Source: CAYZDV01 sp964477275
GTDB lineage: Bacteria; Acidobacteriota; Aminicenantia; Aminicenantales; Aminicenantaceae
Assembly: GCA_964477275.1 (NCBI GenBank)
Contig: CAYZDV010000051.1
Coordinates: 1-12,932, forward strand
DNA: 12,932 nt
Reading direction: 5' to 3'
Part shown: piece by piece, positions 5,815 through 12,932 of the stretch
Layout: each line of letters starts with the position of its first letter
Numbering within the stretch: the first letter of the stretch is position 1
Program-made: the position numbers and the translations under genes
The notes under the pieces: generated by a model
Databases searched by the model: none
Told to the model about the DNA's origin: nothing
Seen by the model: only the letters and a program-made list of their open reading frames with translations

Positions 5815-8448
5815 GTGAAAAAAGCAATCATAATTCTATTGAGTATTCTCTTCGTTCTGCTATTTGCCGTTTCGGCTCAGGCAGAGAAAAGGATTTACAC
5901 CGCCAAATCCATCAATCCCGAACCTCCGGTGATCGACGGCCGGCTGGATGACCCTGTCTGGCAGGAAGCGGAATATCAAGGAGATTTCATCCAGAGAGAG
6001 CCCTACGAGGGGAAAGAGGCCTCCCAGCGGACAGCCTTCAAAATCCTCTATGATGAGAAAAACATTTATGTGGCCATCAGGGTCTATGACAGTGAACCGG
6101 AGAAAATCGTCCGGCGGATGGCCAGACGGGATATTCTGGATGGCGACTGGGTGAGAGTGGAAATCGACAGCTATTTTGACCATCGCTCCGCATTTTCTTT
6201 CGGAGTCAATGCGGCGGGAGTCAAGTGCGATGAATTCGTTTCCGGGGACGGAGAGAACAGCGACTCCAACTGGGATCCTATCTGGCATGTCGAAACAGGC
6301 ATCGACGGGGAAAGCTGGACTGCCGAGATGAGAATTCCTCTTTCCCAGCTGCGGTTCGGAAAAAAAGAGAATTCGATCTGGGGTCTTCAGGTCACCCGGC
6401 ATTTATTCCGCAAGAGAGAGAACTCCCACTGGCAGTTCATTCCCAAGGATGCCGCCGGCTGGGTGCATGCTTTCGGTGAGCTCCACGGATTGGAGGACAT
6501 CAAATCCGCCCGACAGGTTGAGCTTTACCCTTACGCTGTGGGCCGCGTGGAGAGATTTGCGGCTGAGCCGGGAAACCCGTTTGCAACAGGGAAGGCAAGC
6601 CGTCTCATGAGCGGGCTGGACGGGAAGTTCGGGGTCAGCAGTGATCTGACTCTGGACTTCACCATTAATCCCGATTTCGGACAGGTGGAAGCCGACCCCT
6701 CTGTGGTGAACCTCACCGCTTTTGAGACCTATTATGTGGAAAAACGGCCCTTTTTCATTGAAGGCCGCAACATCCTCAGTTTCAGGATCATGCTGGGAGA
6801 CGGCGATTTCTCCAGCGATACTCTCTTCTATTCCCGGCGGATCGGACGGCAGCCCGGTCATTTTCCCCAGACAGGAGAAGATGAATATGCGGATATGCCC
6901 CAGAACACCTCCATCATCGGCGCTTTCAAGCTCACCGGAAAGACAAAGAATGGATTGTCAATAGGTCTCATCGAGGGCATCACTGCAGAAGAAAAAGCCA
7001 CCATCAGTTTTCAGGGACAGTCCAGGGAGGAAGCCGTAGAGCCCCTGACCAACTACTTCGGACTCAGGCTTCAGAAGGATTATCGCGAGGGAGACACTCT
7101 TGTCGGGGCCATGGTCACCGCCACCAACCGGAATATCCAGACTACGGAACTGGAGTTCCTCCATGATAGCGCTTACAGCGGGGGAGTGGATTTTTATCAC
7201 CGGTGGAAAGAGAGAACCTATTTTGTCCAGGCCAACGCTGTCTTCAGCCTGGTTCAGGGCTCGCCCGGGGCCCTTCTCCGGACGCAGATGTCGCCCTTGC
7301 GGTATTATCAGCGGCCGGACGCCAGCCATGTTTTTCTGGATCCCTTGCGGACTTCCCTGTTCGGTCACGGCGGGTCGCTCATCCTGGGAAAAATGGGCAG
7401 CGGTCATTTTCAGTTCTCCGGCGGAGTGACCTGGCGTTCTCCGGGCCTGGAATTGAACGATATGGGTTATCTGCGGAGCGCCGATAAGATCATGGAATTT
7501 GTCTGGGCCGGCTACAGGATCTGGCAGCCGTTCAGCATTTTCCGCCGTCTCAATATCGGCTTCAATCAGTGGAAAGGATGGGATTTCAGCGGCACCAACA
7601 TATTCGACGGAGGAAATGTCTACTTCAATGCCCAGCTCAAGAATTACTGGACCTTCAGTGTGGGATTTAACCGCAACGGCGAAAGCTTATCCACGAGTGT
7701 TCTCCGGGGCGGACCTTCCATGCGCTGGGATGGCCGGTGGAATATCTGGAATTTCCTGGAGACAGACAGCAGGAAAAAGCTGCGCTTCCACCTGTCCTGG
7801 AACATGAGCTCCTCCGACCGCAGCGATTCGTTCTTCAAGAATTACAGCTTTGGACTCATCTCCAATCCCACCAGTGCCCTGTCCCTATCGATTCAGCCTT
7901 CCTACTCGTTGAACAGACAGGAACTTCAGTACGTTTGCCAGCGCAGCCGGGATGAAGAAAACAGATATGTTTTCGCCAGCATCGAACAGAAAACTTTTGC
8001 CGCCTCTCTGCGTCTGAACCTGAGCCTCACTCCTGACCTTTCCATCCAGTTCTACGGGCAGCCGTTCATCTCAGCCGGCAGCTACAGCGATTTCAAGCAC
8101 ATTCATAATCCCCGGGCAGAAGAATACCGGGATCGGTTTTTACTCTACCCGGAGCAGGTGCTCAGCTATGACCCGGTTGAGGAAAAGTACGCCGTCGATG
8201 AGAACAAGGACGGCAGCGTCGACTATCATTTCGGAAACCCGAACTTCAGCTTCCTCCAGTTTCGCTCCAACCTGGTCATCAGGTGGGAATACAAGCCCGG
8301 CTCGACGGTGTACCTGGTCTGGTCACAGGGAAGAACTGACATTTTACCAAACGGTGATTTTTCCTTCGGGAATGACATGGAAAATTTATTCGCTCTTCCA
8401 CCTCATAACGTCTTCCTGATCAAGTTCTCTTACGGGTTTACACTGTAA
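5815..8448 (+). CDS. DUF5916 outer-membrane protein with N-terminal CBM9-like domain
   Basis: The 877-residue product has a clean Sec signal (KK, hydrophobic 4-19, AQA before Glu24). Residues about 30-225 form a CBM9/DOMON-like beta domain: PVIDGRLDDPVW (38-49), IYVAIRVYD (84-92) and SWTAEMRIPLSQLRF (167-181). From about 235 to the end it is DUF5916, with the hallmark block DFTINPDFGQVEAD (281-294), VEKRPFFIEG (308-317), and a long run of alternating aromatic beta strands ending in RWEYKPGS, YLVWSQ and FLIKFSYGF, which fits an outer-membrane barrel. Length is in the usual range for this family. Biochemical function is not established; carbohydrate binding is suggested only by the CBM9-like part. 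Upstream GTG at 5809 is an alternative start. It appears to be monocistronic, divergent from the Msr fusion. Confidence 0.93.
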   Translation: MKKAIIILLSILFVLLFAVSAQAEKRIYTAKSINPEPPVIDGRLDDPVWQEAEYQGDFIQREPYEGKEASQRTAFKILYDEKNIYVAIRVYDSEPEKIVRRMARRDILDGDWVRVEIDSYFDHRSAFSFGVNAAGVKCDEFVSGDGENSDSNWDPIWHVETGIDGESWTAEMRIPLSQLRFGKKENSIWGLQVTRHLFRKRENSHWQFIPKDAAGWVHAFGELHGLEDIKSARQVELYPYAVGRVERFAAEPGNPFATGKASRLMSGLDGKFGVSSDLTLDFTINPDFGQVEADPSVVNLTAFETYYVEKRPFFIEGRNILSFRIMLGDGDFSSDTLFYSRRIGRQPGHFPQTGEDEYADMPQNTSIIGAFKLTGKTKNGLSIGLIEGITAEEKATISFQGQSREEAVEPLTNYFGLRLQKDYREGDTLVGAMVTATNRNIQTTELEFLHDSAYSGGVDFYHRWKERTYFVQANAVFSLVQGSPGALLRTQMSPLRYYQRPDASHVFLDPLRTSLFGHGGSLILGKMGSGHFQFSGGVTWRSPGLELNDMGYLRSADKIMEFVWAGYRIWQPFSIFRRLNIGFNQWKGWDFSGTNIFDGGNVYFNAQLKNYWTFSVGFNRNGESLSTSVLRGGPSMRWDGRWNIWNFLETDSRKKLRFHLSWNMSSSDRSDSFFKNYSFGLISNPTSALSLSIQPSYSLNRQELQYVCQRSRDEENRYVFASIEQKTFAASLRLNLSLTPDLSIQFYGQPFISAGSYSDFKHIHNPRAEEYRDRFLLYPEQVLSYDPVEEKYAVDENKDGSVDYHFGNPNFSFLQFRSNLVIRWEYKPGSTVYLVWSQGRTDILPNGDFSFGNDMENLFALPPHNVFLIKFSYGFTL

Positions 8449-8457
8449 GAGACTTTT

Positions 8458-8480
8458 GGTGATCAGCCACCTCCTTTTTT
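8458..8480 (+). terminator. Weak terminator candidate after the DUF5916 gene
   Basis: GGTG (8458-8461) can pair with CACC (8468-8471), followed after three bases by six T residues (8475-8480). The T tract and location ten bases past the stop suit an intrinsic terminator, but a 4-bp stem is short. Confidence 0.35.
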
Positions 8481-8540
8481 CTATTCCTCCGGTCAATTTT
8501 CAAAATGGATTTGCAAATGTTGACAGCAACGGAAAAAGCT

Positions 8541-8570
8541 TTGCCGAACTGATCGCATTCAGGTTATAAT
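8541..8570 (+). promoter_or_regulatory. Predicted promoter, TTGCCG / TATAAT
   Basis: TATAAT (8565-8570) is a perfect -10, with TTGCCG (8541-8546) 18 bases upstream matching four of six -35 positions. Transcription would start near 8577. The ATG at 8590 would then have a leader of only about 13 bases, while the ATG at 8623 has about 46, which favours the latter start. Confidence 0.5.
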
Positions 8571-8622
8571 GCGTTGACTCTGATTATTCATGAAGCGCGG
8601 GAAATCGGGGAAATTGAAGGGC

Positions 8623-9153
8623 ATGAAAAGGAACGCTCTCTTTGAAAAATCTCTTAACTGCCTTGTTCTTTCTCTTCTGATTATATTTTTTACTGTCTGC
8701 AGGGAGAAGACAGAAGAAGAGCTCATTCTGAAATTCATGGAGGAAATCGGGCGCTGCGCCGAGGAGAAAAACATCGAGGGAATCATGGTTCATCTGGCTG
8801 AAGATTATTCGGATTTTGAGGGGCGTAACAGATGGCAGACGAAGGAGATGGTCAACGATTACTTCAGGCAGTACCAGGGAATTGTCGTTCACCTGCTGAG
8901 TTCCAGGATTGAAAAACTGAACATACCTCAGGCCATAGTGGAGTCTGAGGTGGCGCTTTCTTCCGGAGCCGCTACAGTCTTCCGAAAACTGGTCAGGTTT
9001 TCTACCGAGAATTACCGTTTGACGATCAACCTGGACAAGTGCTCAGGCCAGTGGAAGATTCAACATGCGGAATGGCGGTACATCACCATCGATGAACTCT
9101 ATCCTGAATCGGTCTCTATTCTGAAAAAGCTTTTCCCCGGTGTCTGGGACTGA
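8623..9153 (+). CDS. Small secreted or lipoprotein, NTF2-like fold
   Basis: With the ATG at 8623 the product is 176 residues: a positive N-terminus, hydrophobic core (11-25) and Cys26. The sequence before this Cys is FTV, which is not a standard lipobox, so a lipoprotein is possible but a simple secreted or anchored form is equally likely. The rest looks like an NTF2/SnoaL-like cone: helices at 30-50 and 72-83, then long antiparallel strands (about 87-112, 117-138 and 143-154) ending in GQWKIQHAEW. That closing pattern, with Trp in the last strands, is typical of NTF2-like proteins with unknown ligands. No catalytic residues can be named. An upstream in-frame ATG at 8590 would add 11 Lys/Arg/Gly-rich residues; I prefer 8623 for the signal shape and distance from the promoter, although the GAAGGG before it is too close to be a good ribosome-binding site. 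Confidence 0.7.
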   Translation: MKRNALFEKSLNCLVLSLLIIFFTVCREKTEEELILKFMEEIGRCAEEKNIEGIMVHLAEDYSDFEGRNRWQTKEMVNDYFRQYQGIVVHLLSSRIEKLNIPQAIVESEVALSSGAATVFRKLVRFSTENYRLTINLDKCSGQWKIQHAEWRYITIDELYPESVSILKKLFPGVWD

Positions 9154-9460
9154 AAGTTGAAAACAGAGGAATACATGGCCAGAGAGGAAGTTCGCTTAAA
9201 GTCACGCTCGGCTTTTTGCCCCGGCGAGGCAAAGCCGCCCGGTTCAGTCCTCGCTCTCCTCCCGTCTTCGCCTTGAGGAGCCGAGCCCGCTCGTCCTTCA
9301 CACGGACTTTGCGCCGCAAGAGAGATGCCTTTTCCAGAATCTCAGATTTTGGTATCATACTTTTCCTGTATTATGAATTCAGACGAATGAGACGAGAAGT
9401 CATGGCCGGGCACAGGAGCGGTGAATCACATTCAGAAAAACAGCTCGGGTTGAAGGCGAG
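9154..9460. other. 307-base intergenic gap with a hairpin, no convincing gene
   Basis: The one clear structure is a hairpin at 9209-9237: CGGCTTTTTGCC pairs with GGCAAAGCCG (10 bp with a TT bulge) around CCGGCGA. It lies 55 bases after the NTF2-like gene and could be a terminator, though a T tract is missing. The stretch 9210-9320 is notably GC-rich compared with the flanking AT-rich parts. Open frames exist on both strands but have Arg-rich, unconvincing translations. Confidence 0.4.
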
Positions 9461-9775
9461 ATGAGAAAGGATTCCAAAAAAGAAATCACCAAACGAATAG
9501 AGGAGTGCCGTCAACTTTTAATCCCTAAAAAGGTCATCACCTGCATGGAGCAGCTTTTGGAGGAAACCCGCAATCCCTGGGTCGCCTACGAGCTCGGACA
9601 TGAATATGAAAAGATAGAAGAGAGGAAGAAAGCCTTTATCCTTTTTGGCAAGGCCGAGGAAATGTTTGAGGATCCCAGTTTGAAGAATATGGCTCAAGCT
9701 GCCTTGAACCGCCTCGTCATCGAAGAAATCCTCGACAGTCGAAAAAGAAAGCAGAGGCCCAAAAGCTCTGCCTGA
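9461..9775 (+). CDS. Small helical, TPR-like hypothetical protein
   Basis: The 104-residue product is almost all helix and strongly charged. A stretch at about 44-70 (PWVAYELGHEYEKIEERKKA and on) has the small/large spacing of a tetratricopeptide-type helix pair, with Ala, Leu, Gly and Tyr at the expected positions, and a third helix follows at 75-92. One or one-and-a-half repeats would make it a minimal adaptor. No signal peptide or membrane segment is seen, so it is likely cytoplasmic. GAAGG (9452-9456) precedes the ATG by four bases, which supports the start. The C-terminus (SRKRKQRPKSSA) is basic. It converges on the zinc peptidase gene with ten bases between stops. No family is recognised with confidence. 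Confidence 0.7.
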   Translation: MRKDSKKEITKRIEECRQLLIPKKVITCMEQLLEETRNPWVAYELGHEYEKIEERKKAFILFGKAEEMFEDPSLKNMAQAALNRLVIEEILDSRKRKQRPKSSA

Positions 9776-9784
9776 GTGATTTTT
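9751..9784 (+). terminator. Weak terminator candidate overlapping a stop codon
   Basis: GCAGAG (9751-9756) pairs perfectly with CTCTGC (9766-9771) around nine bases, just before the TGA at 9773. Five T residues follow at 9780-9784, but eight bases beyond the stem, further than usual. It would serve the convergent junction with the zinc peptidase gene. Confidence 0.3.
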
Positions 9785-9785
9785 C

Positions 9786-10607
9786 CTATAAATTGAGGGA
9801 TAGAAACGCGAGCTTATCCGAGAAAAGCGCATCCACTGGCCTTTGCTTTTCCGTCTCCATGGATCTTTTAACGGCTTGAAAGCCAAGGTATTTTCCAGCC
9901 CTGGGAGGGATTCCCAGCTCTTTTTTCCCCATCCGGAAGATCTCGATGAGCTCTTCCTGAGTGAACTTTTTTGAAGAGAAGATTCGCCTCAAATCGTCCT
10001 CGTGGTCCTGACACCAGTTGAAAATATCCCGCCCGAGAAGCAGGTGGTCAGGCAGCGTGCGTTCAGGAAAGGCGAGAAAAGAAAAATATGTCCCGATTCC
10101 CTCAGAGATCAAAAGCCATTTGGCTCTTTTGCTTTCCGGGACTTCTCCCTTGTTCAAGTTGAGCAGGAAATGGGCGAATTCATGGGCAAAGAGGATTTTC
10201 AGGAGCCTGAAATCCCTGAATCGTTCAAGGCCGAAACAGATCACGGGCTGGCCCTGATGGTCCATGACGAAGGCATCCGGGCTGAAGAAACCGATGAAGA
10301 GGTAAACTTCCGGCTCGTGGCCAGCGGGAAAGAAACGTCTGCACCGCCCGTAGGCTTTTTTGATGATCTCCTCTGGTGGGCAGATAGAGACAAGATGTTT
10401 CAGCCAGGAGTAGTCTGAAGCCTTGATTTTTTCTACCCTCTGCCTCAAATTCGGAAGACTCACCCGGGGAAAACAGGAGAAATAATCCTCAAGGAATTCT
10501 TGATGGAGATGGAAATAATGGGTGATGTAGTCTTCCCACTGGCTCGATCCAGAAGAGATTCTCTCCAGAAACCGGAAGAAATCCTTGTACAGAGAGAAAA
10601 TCTTCAT
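9786..10607 (-). CDS. Predicted gluzincin-type zinc metallopeptidase (DUF2268-like)
   Basis: The 273-residue protein contains HEFAH (His142, Glu143, His146), the zinc-binding HExxH motif, inside a hydrophobic helix, and Glu169 in ISEGIGTYFS, 22 residues later, as the probable third ligand. That arrangement, with EG-x-(A/G)-TYFS, is like the DUF2268/COG5504 group of predicted proteases. The region 100-130 (VYLFIGF, QPVICFGLERF) gives the beta strand that normally lines the cleft, and GKYLGFQAV (238-246) matches the closing helix of such proteins. No signal peptide is seen; it is probably cytoplasmic, which contrasts with the M16 pair upstream. Substrates are unknown. No strong ribosome-binding site precedes the ATG. 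It is separated from the M16 operon by the palindrome at 10627-10653 and is perhaps transcribed on its own. Confidence 0.75.
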   Translation of the reverse strand: MKIFSLYKDFFRFLERISSGSSQWEDYITHYFHLHQEFLEDYFSCFPRVSLPNLRQRVEKIKASDYSWLKHLVSICPPEEIIKKAYGRCRRFFPAGHEPEVYLFIGFFSPDAFVMDHQGQPVICFGLERFRDFRLLKILFAHEFAHFLLNLNKGEVPESKRAKWLLISEGIGTYFSFLAFPERTLPDHLLLGRDIFNWCQDHEDDLRRIFSSKKFTQEELIEIFRMGKKELGIPPRAGKYLGFQAVKRSMETEKQRPVDALFSDKLAFLSLNL

Positions 10608-10626
10608 GCCAGAAAAACAGAAGTAA

Positions 10627-10653
10627 AGAAATTGGGGACAGTCCCCAATTTCT
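10627..10653. repeat. GGGGACAGT palindrome (copy 3), probable terminator of the M16 operon
   Basis: AGAAATTGGGG pairs perfectly with CCCCAATTTCT (11 bp) around ACAGT; the A and T at the loop ends can pair as well. On the minus strand it starts four bases after the TAA of the second M16 gene. Against copy 2 the outer AGAAA and core GGGGACAG are the same, while the two pairs next to the core are TT/AA instead of AA/TT. Confidence 0.75.
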
Positions 10654-10657
10654 CTTG

Positions 10658-12130
10658 TTAAGGTTGTTTGATCTCTTCTCCGGAGAGCGGATCTTTCAAG
10701 CTGATTCGGGTGACTTTTCCCAGCTTCTCCAGCGGGCCGGAGAACTTATCCGAACCGCTGTCGCACGGTTCCCAGTCTCCGACGATCATGATGGCCATTT
10801 TTTCCGGATGGATGTATTTCCTGGCCACTTCCAGCACTTTTTCCTTGGTGACGCTTTTGATGTTATCCCGGTAAGTCTGGTAATAATCCATCGGCCGGCC
10901 CCGCATTTCGTTGATGGCAAATGTGCTCATGGTGGTCATGGAGTCGGTGAAGGAGTTGGGAAAGCTCTCGATGAAGTAATTGATGGCGGTTTCCATCTCC
11001 TCATCGGAAACAGGTTCTTTCCGGATTCTTTCAAATTCCTTCAAAATCAGGGAGATGGCATAGCCAACGGTTTCGGATTTGGTCTGGACAAATCCGTAAA
11101 ATGTCCCCGGGAAGCCCCAGAGATAGGAGAAGCGGCTTCCGGTGCTGTAGGCCAGGCCCTCGTCCGAACGGACTTTGGTCACGATGCGCGAGGTGAAGCT
11201 GCCGGCGCCGAGGATGAAATTCATGACCTGGGCGGAAAAATAATCCGGGCTGGTCTCCTCGATTCCGAGATGTCCGATGCTGATGTAGCCCTGATTGATC
11301 TTCTTCTGGATGAAATACACGCCGGGTTCGAGGGAAGGAAACTGCTTGGAAAATTCGGGAAGAGCGAGCTTTTTATTGTCCCAGCCGCTGATGGCTTTAT
11401 TGATTTTTTGGACAAGGGTTTTTTTGTCGAAATCGCCGGCAGCGGTCATCATGATATTCCCGGGGAAGAAATGTTTCGCGTGGAGGGCTTTGAGGTCTTC
11501 CCGGGTGACACTCTCGATAGTGGCCTTTGTCGGCTGGTAAGTCAGGGGATGCTCTCCGTAGATGAGCCGGTCGAATTCCCTGGAAAGGATGGCGTTGGGA
11601 TAGTCGTTGGCCTGTTTGAGATCTTCGATGAGCCGTCCCTTGGTGATATTGAGGCTTTCTTCCCTGAACTCCGGGTTCATCAGGACATCGAAGAAAAGGG
11701 AGAGCCCTTCATCCAGGTCCTTTTTCAGGACAAAGAGATAGAGGGCGGAATAATTCTGGGAGACAAAAAAACTCAGAGAGCCGCCGAGAAAATCAATTCT
11801 TTCCTCGATGGCCTCGCCTTCGCGGGTCTTTGTCCCGCCCTTGATCAGGGTTCCCTGGAAAACACTGGCCATGCCTTTCTTCTCCATGGGCTCGGAGAGG
11901 CTGCCGTAGTTGATGTAAGCTCTGATTTCAACGAGAGGCAGAAAATGGTCTTCCATGACATAGCCGGCCATTCCTCTCGAAAAGGTCACGCGGCAGTCTC
12001 GGGGATGGGGCGGCTCATATGTCAACTGAGGGAATTTCAGGTCCTCGGGCCTTTCAACCTGCCCGGAAACGAGCGGGACGATAGATAAAACGACAATGCT
12101 GAAAAACAAACTCCATGCTTTTTTCATCAT
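10658..12130 (-). CDS. M16 peptidase family, non-catalytic partner subunit
   Basis: The 490-residue product has a Sec signal (core about 6-21, cleavage near Gly23) and two M16 halves: LPLVEIRAYINYGS (64-77) to about 245, and GYISIGHLG (281-289) to about 480. In catalytic M16 proteins the first half carries HxxEH after a GLAH turn; here the aligned segment is GMASVFQG (86-93), so both histidines and the glutamate are gone. The second half keeps the substrate-binding Arg321 and Tyr328 (RSDEGLAYS). This is the pattern of the non-catalytic subunit of M16B heterodimers. It should act in the periplasm or at the membrane, paired with the protein of the overlapping upstream gene, to degrade peptides. 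AAGGAGGGG (12140-12132) precedes two ATGs (12130 and 12127); the second is better spaced. A palindrome after the stop probably ends the operon. Confidence 0.92.
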   Translation of the reverse strand: MMKKAWSLFFSIVVLSIVPLVSGQVERPEDLKFPQLTYEPPHPRDCRVTFSRGMAGYVMEDHFLPLVEIRAYINYGSLSEPMEKKGMASVFQGTLIKGGTKTREGEAIEERIDFLGGSLSFFVSQNYSALYLFVLKKDLDEGLSLFFDVLMNPEFREESLNITKGRLIEDLKQANDYPNAILSREFDRLIYGEHPLTYQPTKATIESVTREDLKALHAKHFFPGNIMMTAAGDFDKKTLVQKINKAISGWDNKKLALPEFSKQFPSLEPGVYFIQKKINQGYISIGHLGIEETSPDYFSAQVMNFILGAGSFTSRIVTKVRSDEGLAYSTGSRFSYLWGFPGTFYGFVQTKSETVGYAISLILKEFERIRKEPVSDEEMETAINYFIESFPNSFTDSMTTMSTFAINEMRGRPMDYYQTYRDNIKSVTKEKVLEVARKYIHPEKMAIMIVGDWEPCDSGSDKFSGPLEKLGKVTRISLKDPLSGEEIKQP

Positions 12131-12932
12131 TCCCCTCCTTTTCTGGATTGCCCCATGCTTCGGGTGTAGATGGCGATGGTGGCGTTGTCCTTTGCAAAGT
12201 AGGTGGAAGCGACTTTTTTAATTTCCTCCTCGGTCACCTTTTTCAATTCCTCGAGGTCTGCCTGGAGGGTCCGCCATCCTCTGTTGAGTTCCGATCGTCC
12301 GAGAATCATGGCGATAAACTCCGACCTCTGCATGCGTCTCAGGAATGAGGCTTCCGAGCGATTCTTGGCCTTCTGAAGCTCTTCAGCGGTGACGCCCTCT
12401 GTCTGGACTTTTTCGATTTCAGCCCAGATTTCTTTCTCCAGCTCCTGGGGACTGATTTTCTTCTCTGTCTTGGGATATCCGGAAAAAGTGAAAGCGCCGG
12501 CATACCACATGGGGCTGGAGTTAGCAAAAACGCGGGTGGCCATGTCTTTTTCTTTGACCAGGCTTTTGTACAGCCTTCCTGTGTCTCCGGAGAGAATTCC
12601 AGCCAGGAGGGATAAGGCGTGGTTGTCGGGATGACCGTCGGGCGGAATGTGGAACATCATGGTCACCCTGGAGGCAGCCGGCCCCTCACCGTAAAGCCTT
12701 TTCTCGCAGTGCTGGGGAGGCTCATAGGTCCTGATGGGCTCGATGTCGGGCCCCTTTGGAACGCGGCCAAAATACTTCTCGGCCAGTGTAATAATGGTTT
12801 TGGGCTCAAACTCACCGACGTAGACAGCCACAGCATTTTTGGGCGTGTAGTAGGTCCTGTTGAATTCGCTGAGGTCGTTTTTGGTGATTCGTTTCAGGTC
12901 ATCCATCCAGCCGATGACGCTCCAGTGGTAAG
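12127..12932 (-). CDS. M16 peptidase, C-terminal part (runs off the window)
   Basis: The minus-strand frame is open to the window edge; the residues just before the internal ATG at 12906 (YHWSVIGW) continue the typical M16 motif, so this ATG is not the start. The visible 268 residues include the end of the first M16 half (GWMDDLKRITKNDL) and the second half: ASRVTMMFHIP, HALSLLAGILSGDTGRLY, and the Glu/Lys-rich helices EELQKAKNRSEASFLRRM. The zinc motif, if present, lies beyond the window. By position this is expected to be the catalytic subunit paired with the motif-less protein downstream. Its TGA overlaps the ATG of the next gene by four bases (ATGA), a sign of translational coupling. The sequence reaches the end of the window without a signal peptide being visible. 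Confidence 0.9.
   Translation of the reverse strand, partial: YHWSVIGWMDDLKRITKNDLSEFNRTYYTPKNAVAVYVGEFEPKTIITLAEKYFGRVPKGPDIEPIRTYEPPQHCEKRLYGEGPAASRVTMMFHIPPDGHPDNHALSLLAGILSGDTGRLYKSLVKEKDMATRVFANSSPMWYAGAFTFSGYPKTEKKISPQELEKEIWAEIEKVQTEGVTAEELQKAKNRSEASFLRRMQRSEFIAMILGRSELNRGWRTLQADLEELKKVTEEEIKKVASTYFAKDNATIAIYTRSMGQSRKGGE
12132..12140 (-). promoter_or_regulatory. Shine-Dalgarno AAGGAGGGG at the M16 gene overlap
   Basis: This strong site lies inside the end of the upstream M16 gene. It is 1 base from the ATG at 12130 and 4 from the ATG at 12127 when measured from its last G, so either may be used. It allows fresh initiation as well as coupled translation. Confidence 0.6.

Noticed and set aside
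8520..8525. Perfect TTGACA upstream of the NTF2-like gene
   Set aside because: No -10-like hexamer lies at 16-18 bases; the TATAAT at 8565 is 39 bases away and pairs better with TTGCCG at 8541.
9216..9464. 82-codon plus-strand frame whose TGA overlaps the ATG at 9461
   Set aside because: The overlap looks like translational coupling, but the translation is Arg/Ser-rich, starts inside the GC-rich hairpin, and has no ribosome-binding site.
10655..12088. 477-codon open frame on the plus strand
   Set aside because: It lies entirely antisense to the M16 gene, whose translation has clear family motifs. The antisense product is low-complexity, rich in Gly, Phe and Asp, and reflects codon bias on the other strand.

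Overview
The window looks like a chromosomal stretch from a Gram-negative, probably anaerobic or fermentative bacterium. The evidence is a 24-residue lipoprotein-style or Sec signal on several products, a large outer-membrane barrel protein of the CBM9-like/DUF5916 type, a Tat-exported iron-sulfur aldo/keto reductase, and a pair of periplasmic M16 peptidases. This combination, with short GGGGACAG-type palindromes after stop codons, recalls Acidobacteriota and especially Aminicenantes-like lineages. That placement comes from memory of gene content, not from any search. There are no rRNA or tRNA genes, no CRISPR array, no transposase and no phage gene that I can see.

Layout on the plus strand, left side: a HEAT-repeat protein (9-917, possibly cut at its 5' end); a lipoprotein of the serine beta-lactamase-like family whose active-site motifs are altered (1001-2515); a Tat-dependent aldo/keto reductase with a two-cluster C-terminal Fe-S domain (2660-3982); and a small TIGR04076-family protein (4122-4397). 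These meet a convergent, membrane-anchored MsrB-MsrA fusion on the minus strand (4433-5515).

Middle: a divergent intergenic region of about 300 bases (5516-5814) holds a likely promoter for the Msr fusion, a possible promoter for the rightward gene, a short direct repeat and a small dyad. It is followed by the DUF5916 barrel protein (5815-8448), a small secreted NTF2-like protein (8623-9153), a 307-base gap with a hairpin but no convincing gene (9154-9460), and a small helical, TPR-like protein (9461-9775).

Right side, minus strand: a gluzincin-type zinc peptidase (9786-10607), then a two-gene M16 peptidase operon read leftward. The upstream gene runs off the window (12127-12932), and it overlaps by four bases a second M16 gene that has lost the zinc motif (10658-12130).

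The genes mostly act in the cell envelope: peptide hydrolysis by the M16 pair, methionine sulfoxide repair, Tat-exported redox chemistry, and an outer-membrane barrel. No single operon ties them together. Three near-identical palindromes (918-936, 2524-2551, 10627-10653) sit immediately after stop codons and differ by a paired AA/TT to TT/AA swap, so they appear to be kept as RNA hairpins. I did not find a clear new defence or mobile system. The most notable items are the apparently dead beta-lactamase-like lipoprotein, the palindrome family, and the Fe-S reductase with its TIGR04076 neighbour.
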